From the NCBI RefSeq assembly GCF_036884655.1, contig NC_088339.1:28800501-28864500 (forward strand): a DNA stretch of 64,000 nt, written 5' to 3'. The notes beneath the pieces were generated by a model that was not told where the DNA came from, ran no database searches, and saw only the letters and a program-made list of their open reading frames with translations. Source of the DNA: Musa acuminata AAA Group (lineage: Eukaryota > Streptophyta > Magnoliopsida > Zingiberales > Musaceae). The first letter of the stretch is position 1. Each line of letters opens with the position of its first letter. Below are positions 1-11,403 of this stretch, in pieces. The translations under genes and the position numbers were made by a program.

Positions 1-42
1 CCCTTCTCGCTCGCATCCTCCGCCGCTCGCTTCTCCGGTTCG

Positions 43-2538
43 ATGGCGATTCGAGCCGCCGTGTCCCGACTAAAACCCGCATCCTTCCCCTCCTCCTATA
101 CGGAACTGCTTCGAATCATCCTCGTTGCGAACCCCTCGCAGCAGCAGATAACTCGTCTTCCTCTCCTTTATTCGCCGCGGGCAAGGATCGGAGAAGGGAC
201 GACGGCGGCGCTGGAGTTGAGGCGGAAATACCACGACGGCCGGCCCAGGGGGCCGCTGTGGAGGGGGAAGAAGATGATAGGCAAGGAAGCGCTGTTCGTC
301 ATCCTGGGGCTCAAGAGGTTCAAGGACGACGAGGAGAAGCTGGGCAAGTTCATCAAGACCCACGTTCTCCGGCTGCTCAAGATGGACAAGATCGCCGTCC
401 TTGTCGAGCTCGAGCGCCAGGAGGAGATCGATTTGGCGCTTAAGGTACGTCATCTTGTTTTGATCACGCCGTGCTTGATGCTTATAGATGGATAGAGTTT
501 GAGGGGCTCGGTGTGATTAGCTTTCGTTTAAGTTATATTTTTCCTTTTATTGCTTTCTTCCCGAAATTTGTGCTTCTGCAATTTCAGAAGTCAAGAGTAA
601 AATACTGTTAAATTCTAGCTATATCATCTCTCATGAAATCAAAATGTGGCCTGTGTTCTCAGACCTTTTCCAAACAACAAAGAAAAGAAAAGAAATTTAG
701 CTATATTGTACAGCTTGAAATGAGCTAATATTTGATAGTTGAGATTCCGATATGACTTTTAATTTTGAATATAAGTAAAAGGCACTCTTTCAGATTTTCT
801 ACATATAATAGAAACTTTTTTACAAGATTTTTGGCTCATTGGCTCTGTGGTCTTTGTAAAATATTTACTCAGTTCCAGTAAAAAAGGATACATTTTAATA
901 ACCCTCGTAATATATGTTTAGTGAAGTTGTTACTTAGAACAAGATATTGGGCTCATTTGATATTGCTTATGTGTGAGACTACAACTTTATGTGATTTGTT
1001 TGATGCGACATATGTTCTTTGCAAATATTGGAATTGAGGCTTACCGAGAGCTGAAGCCCACCCATCAAAACTTGTTCTTTTTCCATTGTTTGCAACCATT
1101 AACGAAATGTCCAGAATCTGTTATCAAATATCTTTTTAGCCCACTCTTGCCGAGAAATTTCAAGTATCTTCTTAATTTAAAAAGTTTAACCCCAGTTGTA
1201 GATAAATTATATCTTTGAACAGTTTTAAGACATAAACTTGAAGGAAAAAAAAGCAAATATTTGGAATTTCCTTCCACATATCAACTAAACTGAAGTCTAC
1301 AGTTACTTGAGGGTATTGATGTTCAAGAAGTTCTTGTGTAGCTTATCAGTTTTTCTGATAGTTATTGAATCGTTTGGGAATTCCAGTATGTTCTATGGCG
1401 ATGTAGGTACATCCTTGCTAAGCTGTTATGGATTGAGTGGATGGAGACACATCAGCTTTTCTGATAGTTATTGAATCTGATAGCTTCAGAAATTTCAGTG
1501 TCTTGAGGAAACATCCTGCTAAACAGGTTTAGACATAGGGGACTAAAAGGTATTGTTATTCAAAGTTTGGAAGTGTGTTATTTTATTATGAGATACTAAT
1601 GAAAGGGAGATAGAAGAAGGTAGGGTGTAAACATAGAATTAGAAGGTGGTACGAAAGCTGATTATTCAAAGATTGGTGCGGTGGACGTTTGTCTTGGTGC
1701 AAGAGAAAGAGATCCTTTTCATTGTTTATAAAAGGTAGTTTGTTTTTCTCAGAGATGTAGATCTAATGCACTTTTGATTCTTGTCCAACATTTTTTTCTC
1801 GCATGACCATTATCAGATCAAAATCCTGCATTTTTCTAGCTTTTGCCCTTGTTCACTATCCAGTTGAAACAAGAATCAGTTGGTTTTTGGGGCTCAATAG
1901 ACAACAGTTCCATGTGGTTCTCTTCTTCAAGTGTATAACTTACACGCATCTGATAATTTCGTAATTTGATTACTGTATATGTGATTCTTTATTACCAGTA
2001 GATTAGATGGGTACATGAATAGATGAAAATGTATGTAAACTCATTAATTTTTCATCCTAGTTCTTGGTGGCATATTATTTTGAATATCGTTGACAAATAT
2101 GCCATAGATATCAGAACTAATAATGGGCTCTGGCAATCTACTTGTCAGATGTTTAGGATTATACAGGAGGAGGATTGGTACAAACCAGATGTATATTTGT
2201 ACAAGGATTTGATTGTAGCTCTTGCGAAGTGTAAGAAGATGGAAGAGGCCATGCGAATATGGGAAAGTATGCGGAAAGAGGAATTGTTTCCTGATTCCCA
2301 GACGTATGCTGAGGTAATCAGGGGATTTCTGAGATACGGATCACCTGCGGATGCCATGAACATCTATGAGGACATGATGAAGTCTCCAGAGCCTCCAGAA
2401 GAATTGCCTTTCAGGATACTGTTGAAGGGGCTTCTGCCACACCCGTTGCTTAGGAATAGAGTGAAACAAGATTTCGAGGAGCTATTTCCAGAGCGACACA
2501 TTTATGACCCACCAGAAGAGATCTTTGGCATGAGATGA
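43..2538 (+). CDS. THA8-like small PPR protein (organellar RNA factor), two exons
   Basis: Coding exons are 43-444 and 2149-2538, joined in phase 0 (donor AAG|GTACGT, acceptor TTGTCAG|ATG), giving 263 aa. The C-terminal half has PPR-type helical pairs: a stretch beginning YKPDVYLYKDLIVALAKC, then FPDSQTYAEVIRGFLRYGSPADAMNIYEDM. The middle carries the GKEALFVILGLKRFKDD block, which I recognise from the short THA8/THA8-like group (Arabidopsis At3g27750, At3g46870, At1g62350 type). In that family such proteins act in chloroplasts or mitochondria, THA8 itself in group II intron splicing. The basic, Ser/Arg-rich N-terminus fits an organelle transit peptide. The long ORF reading through the start of the intron is cut by splicing; the 1.7 kb intron is AT-rich. 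The family call is solid; the RNA target cannot be read from the sequence. Confidence 0.85.
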
Positions 2539-3980
2539 GGTAAACATTGTTGGTGTTATCTTTCTCCCGCACGCCGCTTAAGCCTCAATTATACTATAAC
2601 TTTCAGCACCAAAGTGTGAGCATGTTCATTTAACTTTCAAGCTGAGATTCTGATCTGATCGATAATGTTGGAGTTATGCTATAAATAATTTCCTAAAGTT
2701 AGAACCAGTTTTACTTTTCTTTTATGGAGAAGTATTGTTTTTGAATATTGACTTTGTTATCTCTTGTATGGTTACTATTTTTTCTCTTAAAGCATTGAAT
2801 GAAATTATTCTGCATGGGGGTTCGATATTTCCTTTCTCATGCAATTATTCTTCAATTTCAGGTCATTTGCATCAATTCCATGGCAATGTGCCAATTGAGG
2901 CCTTAACCAGTTCATATGGTGAAACAATTTGCATTTGTAGCAACGGGAGAAAGTTCTGCCATGCCGCCATGTAGTTAAACAGCAACATGAAGTGTCATTC
3001 TGCAGTTGTTTTCCCTTTCCCATGATATCTGTATTAACACACTGCAGCTGATCCGCTAGCAATAGTTGATCCATCTGTATCCATTTAGACAATTCCATGT
3101 GAGAATGCATTGTCATAAAACTCTGTGACCAATGACCCAAATTTTAGAATTGAAGTGTATGGTAGCCATGACATTCAACAATGCAGACAAAGGTCCCATG
3201 TTGGGTAGTTTGCATATGGCTCAGATTAGATGCAGATCATGCGCCGGAATAATTTTAATATACGGTGTTCATCAACATTGCACAAGAATCTGTTTCTTGT
3301 CTGATGTAACTGCTTAGCTATTTGTTTAAGCTTGTCAGTATGTGATATCAGGCAGTATTGCTGCTTGCTATGGGAGATGACAAACATCAACAGTAAATAG
3401 AACACTCCATTTATTAGATGTGATCTTGAGAAGATGTGAGGTATGCAAGGTTATGCCAATGAGTAAAACCCACATAACTCTCTGGGAATTGTTCTCTTTA
3501 TTCTTCTCTTGAAGACCATTATGTATGGCATATCCACTCTCATCCCATGACTGCACCAAATGGTCTCACAAGTATTGATGCTGTCTCAGTGCTCGAAATA
3601 TTTGTTTAGGCCCCTTTTTAACAAGGGAAAATTGTTAAAAGAAGGGAAAGGAAGGAATGAAGTATGGATATATTCTCAACTTTAAGTGCACGTTAAAAGA
3701 AATAGTACCTTAAGAGCAAAGTAACGAAGTTGACTTCGAGAAGAGAAGCATAAGTTCTTACGGTGACGGAGGCGTCGACCTCTGCAAACTTCGATCTTTT
3801 ATTCCCACGCTCCCATCTCCTTCCATAGCTCAAAGCAAAAGGCGAGACAGAGGCGAGAGAGGCATCGAAGCCAACGTCATGGTGTGCACTCTCCCTCGCT
3901 GAGTGCCTTCTTCTTCTTCTTCTTCTTATCATAAATCTCCTATTTCCAGAAATCTCTGAGACTTCTTCGCAATAAAAACC
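2539..3980. other. 3' UTR and intergenic DNA, no gene seen
   Basis: The stop codon of the PPR gene is followed within a few bases by a GTAAAC donor-like site, so a 3'UTR intron is possible. The short ORFs here (2735-2974, 2805-3140, 3132-3317, 3368-3559, 3693-4112 on the minus strand) match nothing I know. A short CTT/TTC microsatellite lies at about 3907-3927, just 5' of the next ORF. Confidence 0.5.
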
Positions 3981-4400
3981 ATGCCTTGGACGACACAAGT
4001 CAGCAGTGGCAAGGGAGATGGTGTCAAGGTGGGCACAACCGGCAGAGTCGGCACGCTGATGACGCAGGAGATGGAATGCGTCAAGCAAGCATCTCGATGT
4101 TCTTCTCACCACTCACCAAGAAAACAGCGAGCAGAAGCAGTTTCAGTAAGCTGTGATGCTGTCCCAAGAAAAGCCTTCAAATGGAGAAAGCCACCGAGTA
4201 AACATGGCAGCAGCAGCAGCAATGGGGTTGCTCAACGCCGAAGAAGATGCGGGCCTCATGTTCCGATGCTACGAGGTGATGACGGCCTCATGGAGGAAGA
4301 TGTGAAGAGTGATGAGGTGGAGAAGAAAGGAGGAGTGCGCAGGCTGGAGGTGATCGATCTCAAGTGCCGTCTGAGCAAGTTCGGCTTCTCCAAACTCTGA
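3981..4400 (+). CDS. small uncharacterised plant protein
   Basis: Single-exon ORF of 139 aa starting at the first ATG after a pyrimidine-rich leader with a TTC microsatellite. The protein is basic and low in hydrophobics. It has a Ser/His/Lys/Arg-rich middle with a run of serines and an RRRR cluster, an acidic stretch (EEDVKSDEVEKK), and the tail RLEVIDLKCRLSKFGFSKL. I have a vague memory of similar IDLKC...LKKLxFSKL tails in small uncharacterised plant proteins, but cannot verify it. No signal peptide or membrane segment is visible. A conserved tail would support a real gene; without homologs it could be a chance ORF. No function is proposed. Confidence 0.45.
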   Translation: MPWTTQVSSGKGDGVKVGTTGRVGTLMTQEMECVKQASRCSSHHSPRKQRAEAVSVSCDAVPRKAFKWRKPPSKHGSSSSNGVAQRRRRCGPHVPMLRGDDGLMEEDVKSDEVEKKGGVRRLEVIDLKCRLSKFGFSKL

Positions 4401-4481
4401 CTCACGTATGCCATGTTTCTGATAAGCATATGAGATTAATGCTCTAATTTGTGAAGCTTGAATCAAAAATTCAAAAACGAG

Positions 4482-4553
4482 GGGGCATTCCGAGAATCGA
4501 ACTCGGGACCTCTCGCACCCAAAGCGAGAATCATACCACTAGACCAAATGCCC
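4482..4553 (-). tRNA. tRNA-Pro (anticodon TGG)
   Basis: Read on the minus strand, GGGCATT pairs with AATGCCC to form the 7-bp acceptor stem, with discriminator C. The anticodon stem CTCGC/GCGAG encloses TTTGGGT, giving anticodon TGG. The T arm holds GAGTTCGATTCTC. Length is 72 nt, without intron and without encoded CCA, as expected for a nuclear tRNA. A minus-strand T run shortly downstream (about 4474-4478) can serve as a pol III terminator. Confidence 0.95.
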
Positions 4554-6087
4554 TGTTTGGTATCAGGTTCACAAAATTACATATTTATAGAAATATATAT
4601 TCAACAGTGTCCTCTGAATATTTAGCTGCTAGCTACCAAAATGCCTTAGACAGAAATCGCAGATGCAACAACCAGCAGCAAAGATCCAAAACATAGTGCA
4701 TCACTGGGGATATGAATTCAGGCAGTAACATGAACAACAAATATGAGGACAAGAAGAATGGCAGAGATCTCAAGCTGATGGACCATCTCCCTGAATCTGC
4801 TCAACAATCATACAATTACATGGGCTACTCCCGAAGAAATAGACAGTCCTCGATTGATATGCGAAAATTATAGTGAGAGAAACTATTCATGTAAGAAACG
4901 CCGTCCTTCATAATAGCTCAAAATTCTTTGGACAGGTTGATACATTGTGAGCATCTTATTTAGCAGAGTCCTCTAATCTCCGATCGAGAACAATGATCTC
5001 GTACAACCTGGATCAGCAGTACTGTGTGGGAACTAGACAGTTTCCGCTATCGATTACAGTTCTGAGATGTTGCTCCTCTTTCTAGGCTCGGGTAAGATTC
5101 GTCTCCCATCCATAATAGCACTAGGCAACCTACATTGGAGCTTCATTAGGATCGGAACTGATACAGGTGCAAGAGCCTCTGCTTGGCCTGCAGCACCGAA
5201 ATCAAGATGCATATAATTACTGTTGATCCAGAATTGCATGTTTCACAAGCAAAAGTACAAGGTAAAGGGTCAACTTGTATCTAAACAGGAGCTTCATTCA
5301 TGCTGATCGGATTATGTGGTTTTAATCCATAGCATGTTTTCTGTCTCACAAGTAACATATATGCAAATATTTCCTCAGTTCACAGAAGTTCGATATTTTG
5401 ATCCTATCTAATGCCCAAAGGTCAGAAAAGCTTAAGGGCATTGGAGGTGGGCTTCCTAATTTTCAGTTTACTTGGATAAATCTAGTTATCTAATCGAGCC
5501 TTCCATTTTTCTTGGAGATTTCCATTGTTTTCTATTTTCAATACTAGGAATAATATTTTCACCATTGTTATTTGTTCATGTCCTAAGAGAATATCAGAAA
5601 ATCTCAGTAGAAACATGTTTAGCATCAGCAACTCTATCCATTATTAGTCAGAAGCTAATTGATCACTGAAACAATTTACTGCAAAGGAATTATCACTTGT
5701 TTACTCATACGACATGCAATTTTTCGCATTGCACATGCAGATGAATTCAACCACGGAAACTTCATGCTGAATTGTTTTAGCAAGTTCATCGGTTGTGTCC
5801 GGGAGGAGGACCACCAAGCTTGAAGAGGGAATATATACAGAACCCACACAATGCTGTGCTGCCCTTGTCACCAACGTAAAAGATAGCTAAACATGCATGA
5901 ATCTCAGGCTCCATGATAAGGTTATATTGCTTCATCGATCAGGCTGCATTAAGTTGTGAGATAGAAGAATCACTTGCAAGTATTCTAGATGGCTTCTAGT
6001 TCAGGTAAAAATTGTCCAAGATTTTGTTCCTCCAGAAATATGAAACCACAGAACATGAAATATTTAGATAAAGAAAGAAGAATTTAC
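4554..6087. other. intergenic, no gene recognised
   Basis: AT-rich DNA between the tRNA and the translocator pseudogene. The only longer minus-strand ORF (5054-5239) has no family signature. The final tiny exon expected for a glucose-6-phosphate translocator after the donor at 6088 was not located here. Confidence 0.4.
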
Positions 6088-7773
6088 CTGGGAATATAAA
6101 AAAGTTCCAAGAATGGCAATTGCAGCTCCAAGGGCATTGATGGGTTGGACCGGTGTATGGAAGATTATGATGAAAGAGACGATAACAGAGATCCGCTTCA
6201 TGGTGTTACCAATGCTGAATGCCAATGGAGACATTTCATCCAATGACATGTAGGAAACTTGGTTATACAAGTGGTAGATCACACCTTGTGCCGTCACCCA
6301 CCTGATCAGATAAGAGTCACATAAGCCGACTGCGTTAGCTACAATTTCGTCATTCTGAAATGTCTGACAAGCAAATGCACAATTATTTTAGCTATTCACT
6401 GATCAGAGAAGATGATCTAAACCAAGTGGAACATTGTTTTCTCAAGATTTTTCATGTTTTTTCATGGTATAAAAATATTTGTCAAGTACATTATCGTATA
6501 AGGTCATAGAAATTTAAAGGGTTAAGCAAATCAACTGACTCTGCTCTATTTCTCCAACACAACAACAAAACAATAAATTCCAAATAGCGACAATTGTATC
6601 CGAATTAATGAAATCGCTAACATATATATACGAGAGAGTAAACAAATTAGCAGACAAAATGGGGACTGATCCGTGAGATCGCCTTCTGCCAATCAGCTGC
6701 CCACATCTGTGGACCTTCCACCGCGATCACAAATGGTGTAAGTATCAGCAGAGATAGCATAGACAGGCAGGCACAGTAGTTCATCCCACTAACAGACTTC
6801 CCATTAATTTCTCTCTTAGAGAAAATATTCCGAAACACAAATGCAAGGTTTGATATCATTGCACCCAAAACACCTGCAATCACAGAAGACAAGGGTGAAA
6901 AGTCTTTCAGGAACTGTAAACACTGAGGAGGCATCAGAATTGTGCATGATAAAGCTTTGAATTAAGGTAGTAGACAAATTGGAACGATCAATACAAGGAA
7001 GAACACAATGTTCCACTGCAGTATAGCAAAATAAGATACCAACAGAACATTAAGCTACAACATAAGAGACATGGAGGACATCAATATCAGCAAATGACAT
7101 CACAGGAGCTAAAAATTTGTGGTAGAATCTAATCTATGCTGAGCGTGAAAAGATCTCAAATTTTCTTCAGCTATCGATCTTACCCGTCATATCAAAATTC
7201 AGCTATGTCACTGCTGCCAAAGCGCAACCTCCGATGATCGGCACCAGCGACAGATAAACTGAAACAGGAAACCTCGACACCGGCACGCTGAATGCCGGCT
7301 CCCCGCTCTTGATTATGTGGGTGAAGGACGCTGCCACCTTCGACATGCTAACCGTGGCCGCCACGTGTCCAATGGTGTGCACCACCGCCACCTACAGTCT
7401 ATATCAAAGCTTCCATCGTCAGAATCCATGGAAGAAGGTGTGTGATTTGGTTAAACCCTAAAGACCTTCTAGAACACTAGTTTTTCTCAGCGGAGCGAGG
7501 GATTTCCAGAACTCCAAGTCGGTCTTGGGCGCCTCGGCGACCTTCGCGGCCCAGGAGAGGAGCATTATGAGGGAACCGGCAGCGAAGGTGAGGGTGGAGG
7601 TCAGCCAAGGGTTCGGGAAGGCATTGAGGACCTTCTAGTGGTAGATGTTCGCACCTCGTTCAGCGCCCACCACGTCGCGGAGTAGAAGCCGATCTTGAGC
7701 TTCTGCGCCGCGGCGGAGCGCGCCTCGTGGTCCGTGAACGAGATGTTCTCGTGCCGATCGGCCTCCAGCAGAA
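6088..7773 (-). pseudogene. decayed glucose-6-phosphate/phosphate translocator (GPT) copy
   Basis: Four exon-like blocks on the minus strand match plastid GPT proteins. Block 1 is about 7773-7490 (WWALN, then WLTSTLTFAAGSL in a shifted frame). Block 2 is 7391-7205 (HTIGHVAATVSMSKVAASFT, FTHIIKSGEPAFSV). Block 3 is 6873 to about 6650 (AMISNLAFVFRNIFSKR, VEGPQMWAADWQKAI). Block 4 is about 6309-6088 (YHLYNQVSYMSLDE, SIGNTMKRISVIVSF). In plastids GPT exchanges glucose-6-phosphate for phosphate. The copy is broken in several ways: the transit peptide and N-terminus are missing beyond about 7773; there is a frameshift right after WWALN and an in-frame TAG soon after; the loop following VSRF is shortened; a TAG replaces the Glu codon before LNF at the end of block 2; and the donors after blocks 1 and 3 read CT where GT is expected. 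Acceptors of blocks 2-4 are intact, so it derives from a spliced gene, not from a retrocopy. Confidence 0.88.
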
Positions 7774-8716
7774 TTGCATATTATGCACAGTATATTTAGC
7801 TATCTTTATATTTTTAAAAATTATATTAAAAATATAAAATTTCTAAATCCACTTTATCTTAAAATCATTGATTTTTACTGCAGAAATATAAAAATAAAAA
7901 AAATAAAAAAATGATATTAATACTTCAGTTCACGACAACGAACGATGTCGATAATAACAAACGATGACGTCAGAGAAAAACAACAATAAGAGATAACTAT
8001 TTGACATAATAAGTGGATCGCATAAATATTAAATTATGAGGAATGTCTTATACAAAATAAACTTCATTGATTTTTACGATCGAATGCTATGATGAGGATA
8101 TAAACTAAAATAATCATGAATTATTATCATCATAAATAGTTATTTATGATAAACTATTAAATTATAGTATACATTTATTGTCATGAGATGACAATGAAGA
8201 TAAGCGATAAATGTTATATATATTTATATATTTTCAAGTTAATTCTCTGAACCAATAAAGGGATGGTATTTAAGTCGATCAAGATGGAGGCAATAAGATA
8301 GTGTGAGTGATAACCTAGTAGTAGCATCATAGGGAGGATTATAGAGAAAATATATTATCATATGATTTTTTTGGATAACGTACTATCCTCCTATGAAAAA
8401 TATAATATTGGATGATAAATTTATGACTCAACACATATAACGGTATTTAAGTCCACTAAGAATATTGTCCACAGGTGTGGTTGATTCTCTCGGGCTTAGT
8501 ACGACTATCTTATTATTATTATTTTTAAATAAAAAATATGACATATGATATATGTATGCAAAGAAAAAAAAATCAACACATAAGAATAAAAATGCATAAT
8601 GAATGAGATGAATTTGAATTGTTTCATATTTTTGCACTTATTATTTTGCTCGTGTAAAATGCGTGTCTTGTTTTTTTTGATATAATATGAATAGTTATAA
8701 TATGTTTGAACTCTTG
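7774..8716. other. AT-rich intergenic DNA
   Basis: Very AT-rich sequence abutting the 5' truncation point of the translocator pseudogene and ending at the retrotransposon target site. No credible coding exon is seen; the minus ORF at 8428-8637 is low complexity. Confidence 0.5.
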
Positions 8717-8721
8717 CTTAC
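8717..8721. repeat. left target-site duplication (CTTAC)
   Basis: CTTAC lies directly before the left LTR and is repeated exactly at 11945-11949 directly after the right LTR. This is the 5-bp duplication expected from LTR retrotransposon integrase. Confidence 0.9.
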
Positions 8722-9226
8722 TGTTGTGGCTCAGTTCGGATCCGGACGACGGGGACCTCCTTGGGGCGTTCCTCGAGCCCGCTGAGGCGGTCGGGTGCGG
8801 TGTCCGATCGGGACAGTATAGCCGTCTCCTCCGGGAAGGAATTCCTCGCCTGCGCGTCCGAAGGGGACCTTCGGCTTCGCACCTGCACAAAGGTCGGGCC
8901 GGGGTCCTCGGCCCAACCCCTCCGACGATCAAGTTAGCAGATGTGGAGGGGGTTTTAGATGAAGAAGTGTTTTTGTGTCTGTCTCTCCTCCCCTCTCTCT
9001 GATGAACGAGAGGGTATTTATAGGGAAGCTTACTGCTTCCTAAGCTGCCCGCTTGCAGGGGGCAGGCTGGTAGCGTCTGACTTTGTGTTGGCTTGGCGTG
9101 AAGAATTGAGCTTTGGCGGGATGTTAATGCACCTCGGTCGGTGTTCCGGTTTGCATTGACCAGGTGCTGTTGCATGATGTGTCATCTGACGTCAGTCGAG
9201 TCTTATCATAATTACTATCCTCATCA
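8722..9226 (-). repeat. 3' LTR of the gag-only element (left copy)
   Basis: 505 bp, TG...CA ends. Compared with the right LTR it lacks about 40 bases shortly after the initial TGTTGTGG and differs by scattered substitutions. Confidence 0.9.
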
Positions 9227-9299
9227 TATTCCCCCCCGGAAAGAAGCTATGCGTCGGTCGTTGTAACGGGAGTCTGAGGCATGGGTTCAGCTTTCAAGT

Positions 9300-10100
9300 G
9301 GGCTGGCCGCGCAAACGTGGTCTCGGGGAGCATGGAGCCGAGGAGCACGAGGCAGGCGGGCTGACCGCGTAGGTGTGTCTCGTGTCATGGAGCCGAGGAG
9401 CACGACGCAGGCGGGCTGGCCGCACAGGTGTGTCTCGGGGCATGGAGCCGAGGAGCACGACACAGGGGGGCTAGCCGCGCAGGTGTGTCTCGGGGAGCAT
9501 GGAGCCGAGGAGCACGACGCAGGCAGGCTGGCCGCGCAGGTGTGTCTCGGGGAGCATGGAGCCTAGGAGCATGACGTAGGCGGGCTGACCGCGCAGGTGT
9601 GGTCTCGGGCATCATGCGGCCGAGTAGCACAACGCAGGCGGGCAGACCGTGCAAGCGTGGTCTCTTTGGCCTCATGCGGCCAAGTAGCACGATGCAGGCG
9701 TGGTCTCGGGCATCATGCGGTTGAGTAGCACGACGCAGGCGGGCAGACCGCGCAGGCGTGGTCTCGGGCATCATGCAGTCGAGTAGCACGACGCAGGAGG
9801 GCAGACCACGCAGGTGCGTCTTGGGGCATGGAGCAGAGGAGCACGACGCAGGCGGGCTGGCCGCGCAGGCGTGGTTCGGGCATCAGGCCGCCCTGAGGGG
9901 GGCTCGGCAGTCTATGGCCGAGGGACACGACTTAGGCGGGCAGGCCGTCCTGAGGTAGAACTCGGGCAGTCTACGGCCGAGGGACACGGCTCAGGCAGGC
10001 AAGCCATGCTGAGGTGGACTCGGCAGACTTCGGCCGAGGGACACAGCTCAGGCGGGCAGGCCATGCTGAGGTGGACTCGGCAGACTTCGGCTGAGCCGTG
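9300..10100. repeat. GC-rich minisatellite inside the retrotransposon
   Basis: More than a dozen imperfect tandem units, mostly 55-60 bp. The core GAGCCGAGGAGCACGACGCA recurs with cat(g) starts near 9331, 9386, 9441, 9498, 9553, 9613, 9673, 9714 (one short unit), 9772 and 9827. Later units (about 9900-10095) drift to a GGCCGAGGGACACGGCTCAG core. The array opens spurious ORFs on both strands. Confidence 0.88.
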
Positions 10101-10250
10101 TAGATTCAGAAGGATTTAGGCCGGGGCTAACCGTGAACCGGGAGGTAGTCAGGTAGATACTGAACCTTCGCTCGGAAGAGACTGGGGCAGGGCCTAAATT
10201 TCTTTTCACGAGGACTACATCGGATAGCCGTCGTGGGTGCTTGACCCCTT

Positions 10251-11377
10251 CTATGGAGCCCGCTGCCAAAAGTCGCTCCTTCTCCTCTCGGCCGCCCAGG
10301 CCTCTACCGCGATGTACTGGTTAGCCCGCTGGAGCATCTCTGGCACCATGGTGGGGGGTCGCTCCACGAGGGACCAGAGGAATCTGGAAGGTCACAGGCC
10401 TATTATAAACGCCTGCACCAACAGAGAAGGGTGAGTGTCCGGCAAACCCCGGATTTGCGTGGCAAAGGGACCCACAAAATGTGAGAGGGGCTCGTCCTCC
10501 CTTTGTTTGAGTCCAAGGAGCAGTGCTGCGGAGGGCTTTGGCCATGCATAGACTACGAAGTGGAGCTCGAAGTCATCGGCGAGCTGGTCGAAGGAAGCAA
10601 TCGTTCCGGTCTTCAAGCTGTCATACCACGCGTGGGCCGGCCCTCTCAGAGTGGTAGGAAACGCTCTGCACATCAGGGCATTGGAGGTTCCGTATAGCGC
10701 CATTTGGGCGCGAAAAGCGGCTACGTGGTCCGTCGGGTCGACAGAGCCATCGTAAGTGTCCAGAGAGGGGAGCTGGAAGTCCGGGGGGACTGCCAGATCC
10801 CGTATCTCGGGCGTGAAGGGAGACCCTTGGTGTGCGTCCTCCCCGAGCTCTCCCTTGGACATGCGAACCTCTTTCTGCACCCCATCGAGTCGTTGGCTGA
10901 CGAAGCGCAACTGGGCCCGCAGGGAGTCCAAAGAGAGTGCCTCGGGTTCCAGGCGACCACTCAGGTTTGCCATCACTGGATCCCCGAGTGGGGTCGGTCG
11001 GACCCGAGGCGAAGTGGGGGGCTCCGGAAGCGTCATGTGGGCCCGAACGGGCGCCTTGCGTTGTCGCAGTGGTTCGATCGCAGGCGGGTGCACCGGATGA
11101 GAAATGAGCGGGATAATGGTTTGCACCATTTCCATCAGGGCTCAGACTTGAAGAGCGAGGTCCTGAAAGGCCTGGACAACACGAGCGTTGAGTCGGTTGG
11201 GGCGCCGTTGGGCGGCAGCAAGCCCGGGTCGTTGAATATTCGCCAATATCGTTTAGAGGTCGTGGCGGGGTGTTCGTCACGATGGTCTCTATGCGAGGGA
11301 GGTTCCCCCGAGGCTTCGGTCGGGTGTGACCTCTCAGCCGTGGGCTCATCTGAGCCGCTCGGGTGGTCACCCGACAT
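10251..11377 (-). pseudogene. decayed retrotransposon gag of the gag-only element
   Basis: The clearest part is the ORF ending at 10392, which contains [20 protein letters not shown] and [13 protein letters not shown]: the retrotransposon gag domain of plant Ty3/gypsy elements, which packages element RNA. A start ATG lies at 11377, about 27 bases inside the 5' LTR boundary, opening an 80-codon frame. The gag core is in a different frame, with an in-frame TGA just before its ALMEMVQ segment. A further TGA interrupts the domain at about 10392-10394 and homologous sequence continues to a TAG at 10251. It cannot make a full Gag without frameshifting and stop suppression, so this copy looks dead. 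Confidence 0.85.
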
Positions 11378-11403
11378 TTTGGGCCCTCCTTCTAGCGCCA
11401 ATC

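Noticed and set aside
9385..9789. Minus-strand ORF of 134 aa with ARSARLRRA repeats (and matching plus ORFs)
   Set aside because: Produced by the minisatellite; all frames are open because of repeat composition.
9300..10100. Regularly spaced repeats that might suggest a CRISPR-like array
   Set aside because: Units are contiguous, imperfect, GC-rich and inside an LTR retrotransposon of a plant genome; there are no unique spacers.
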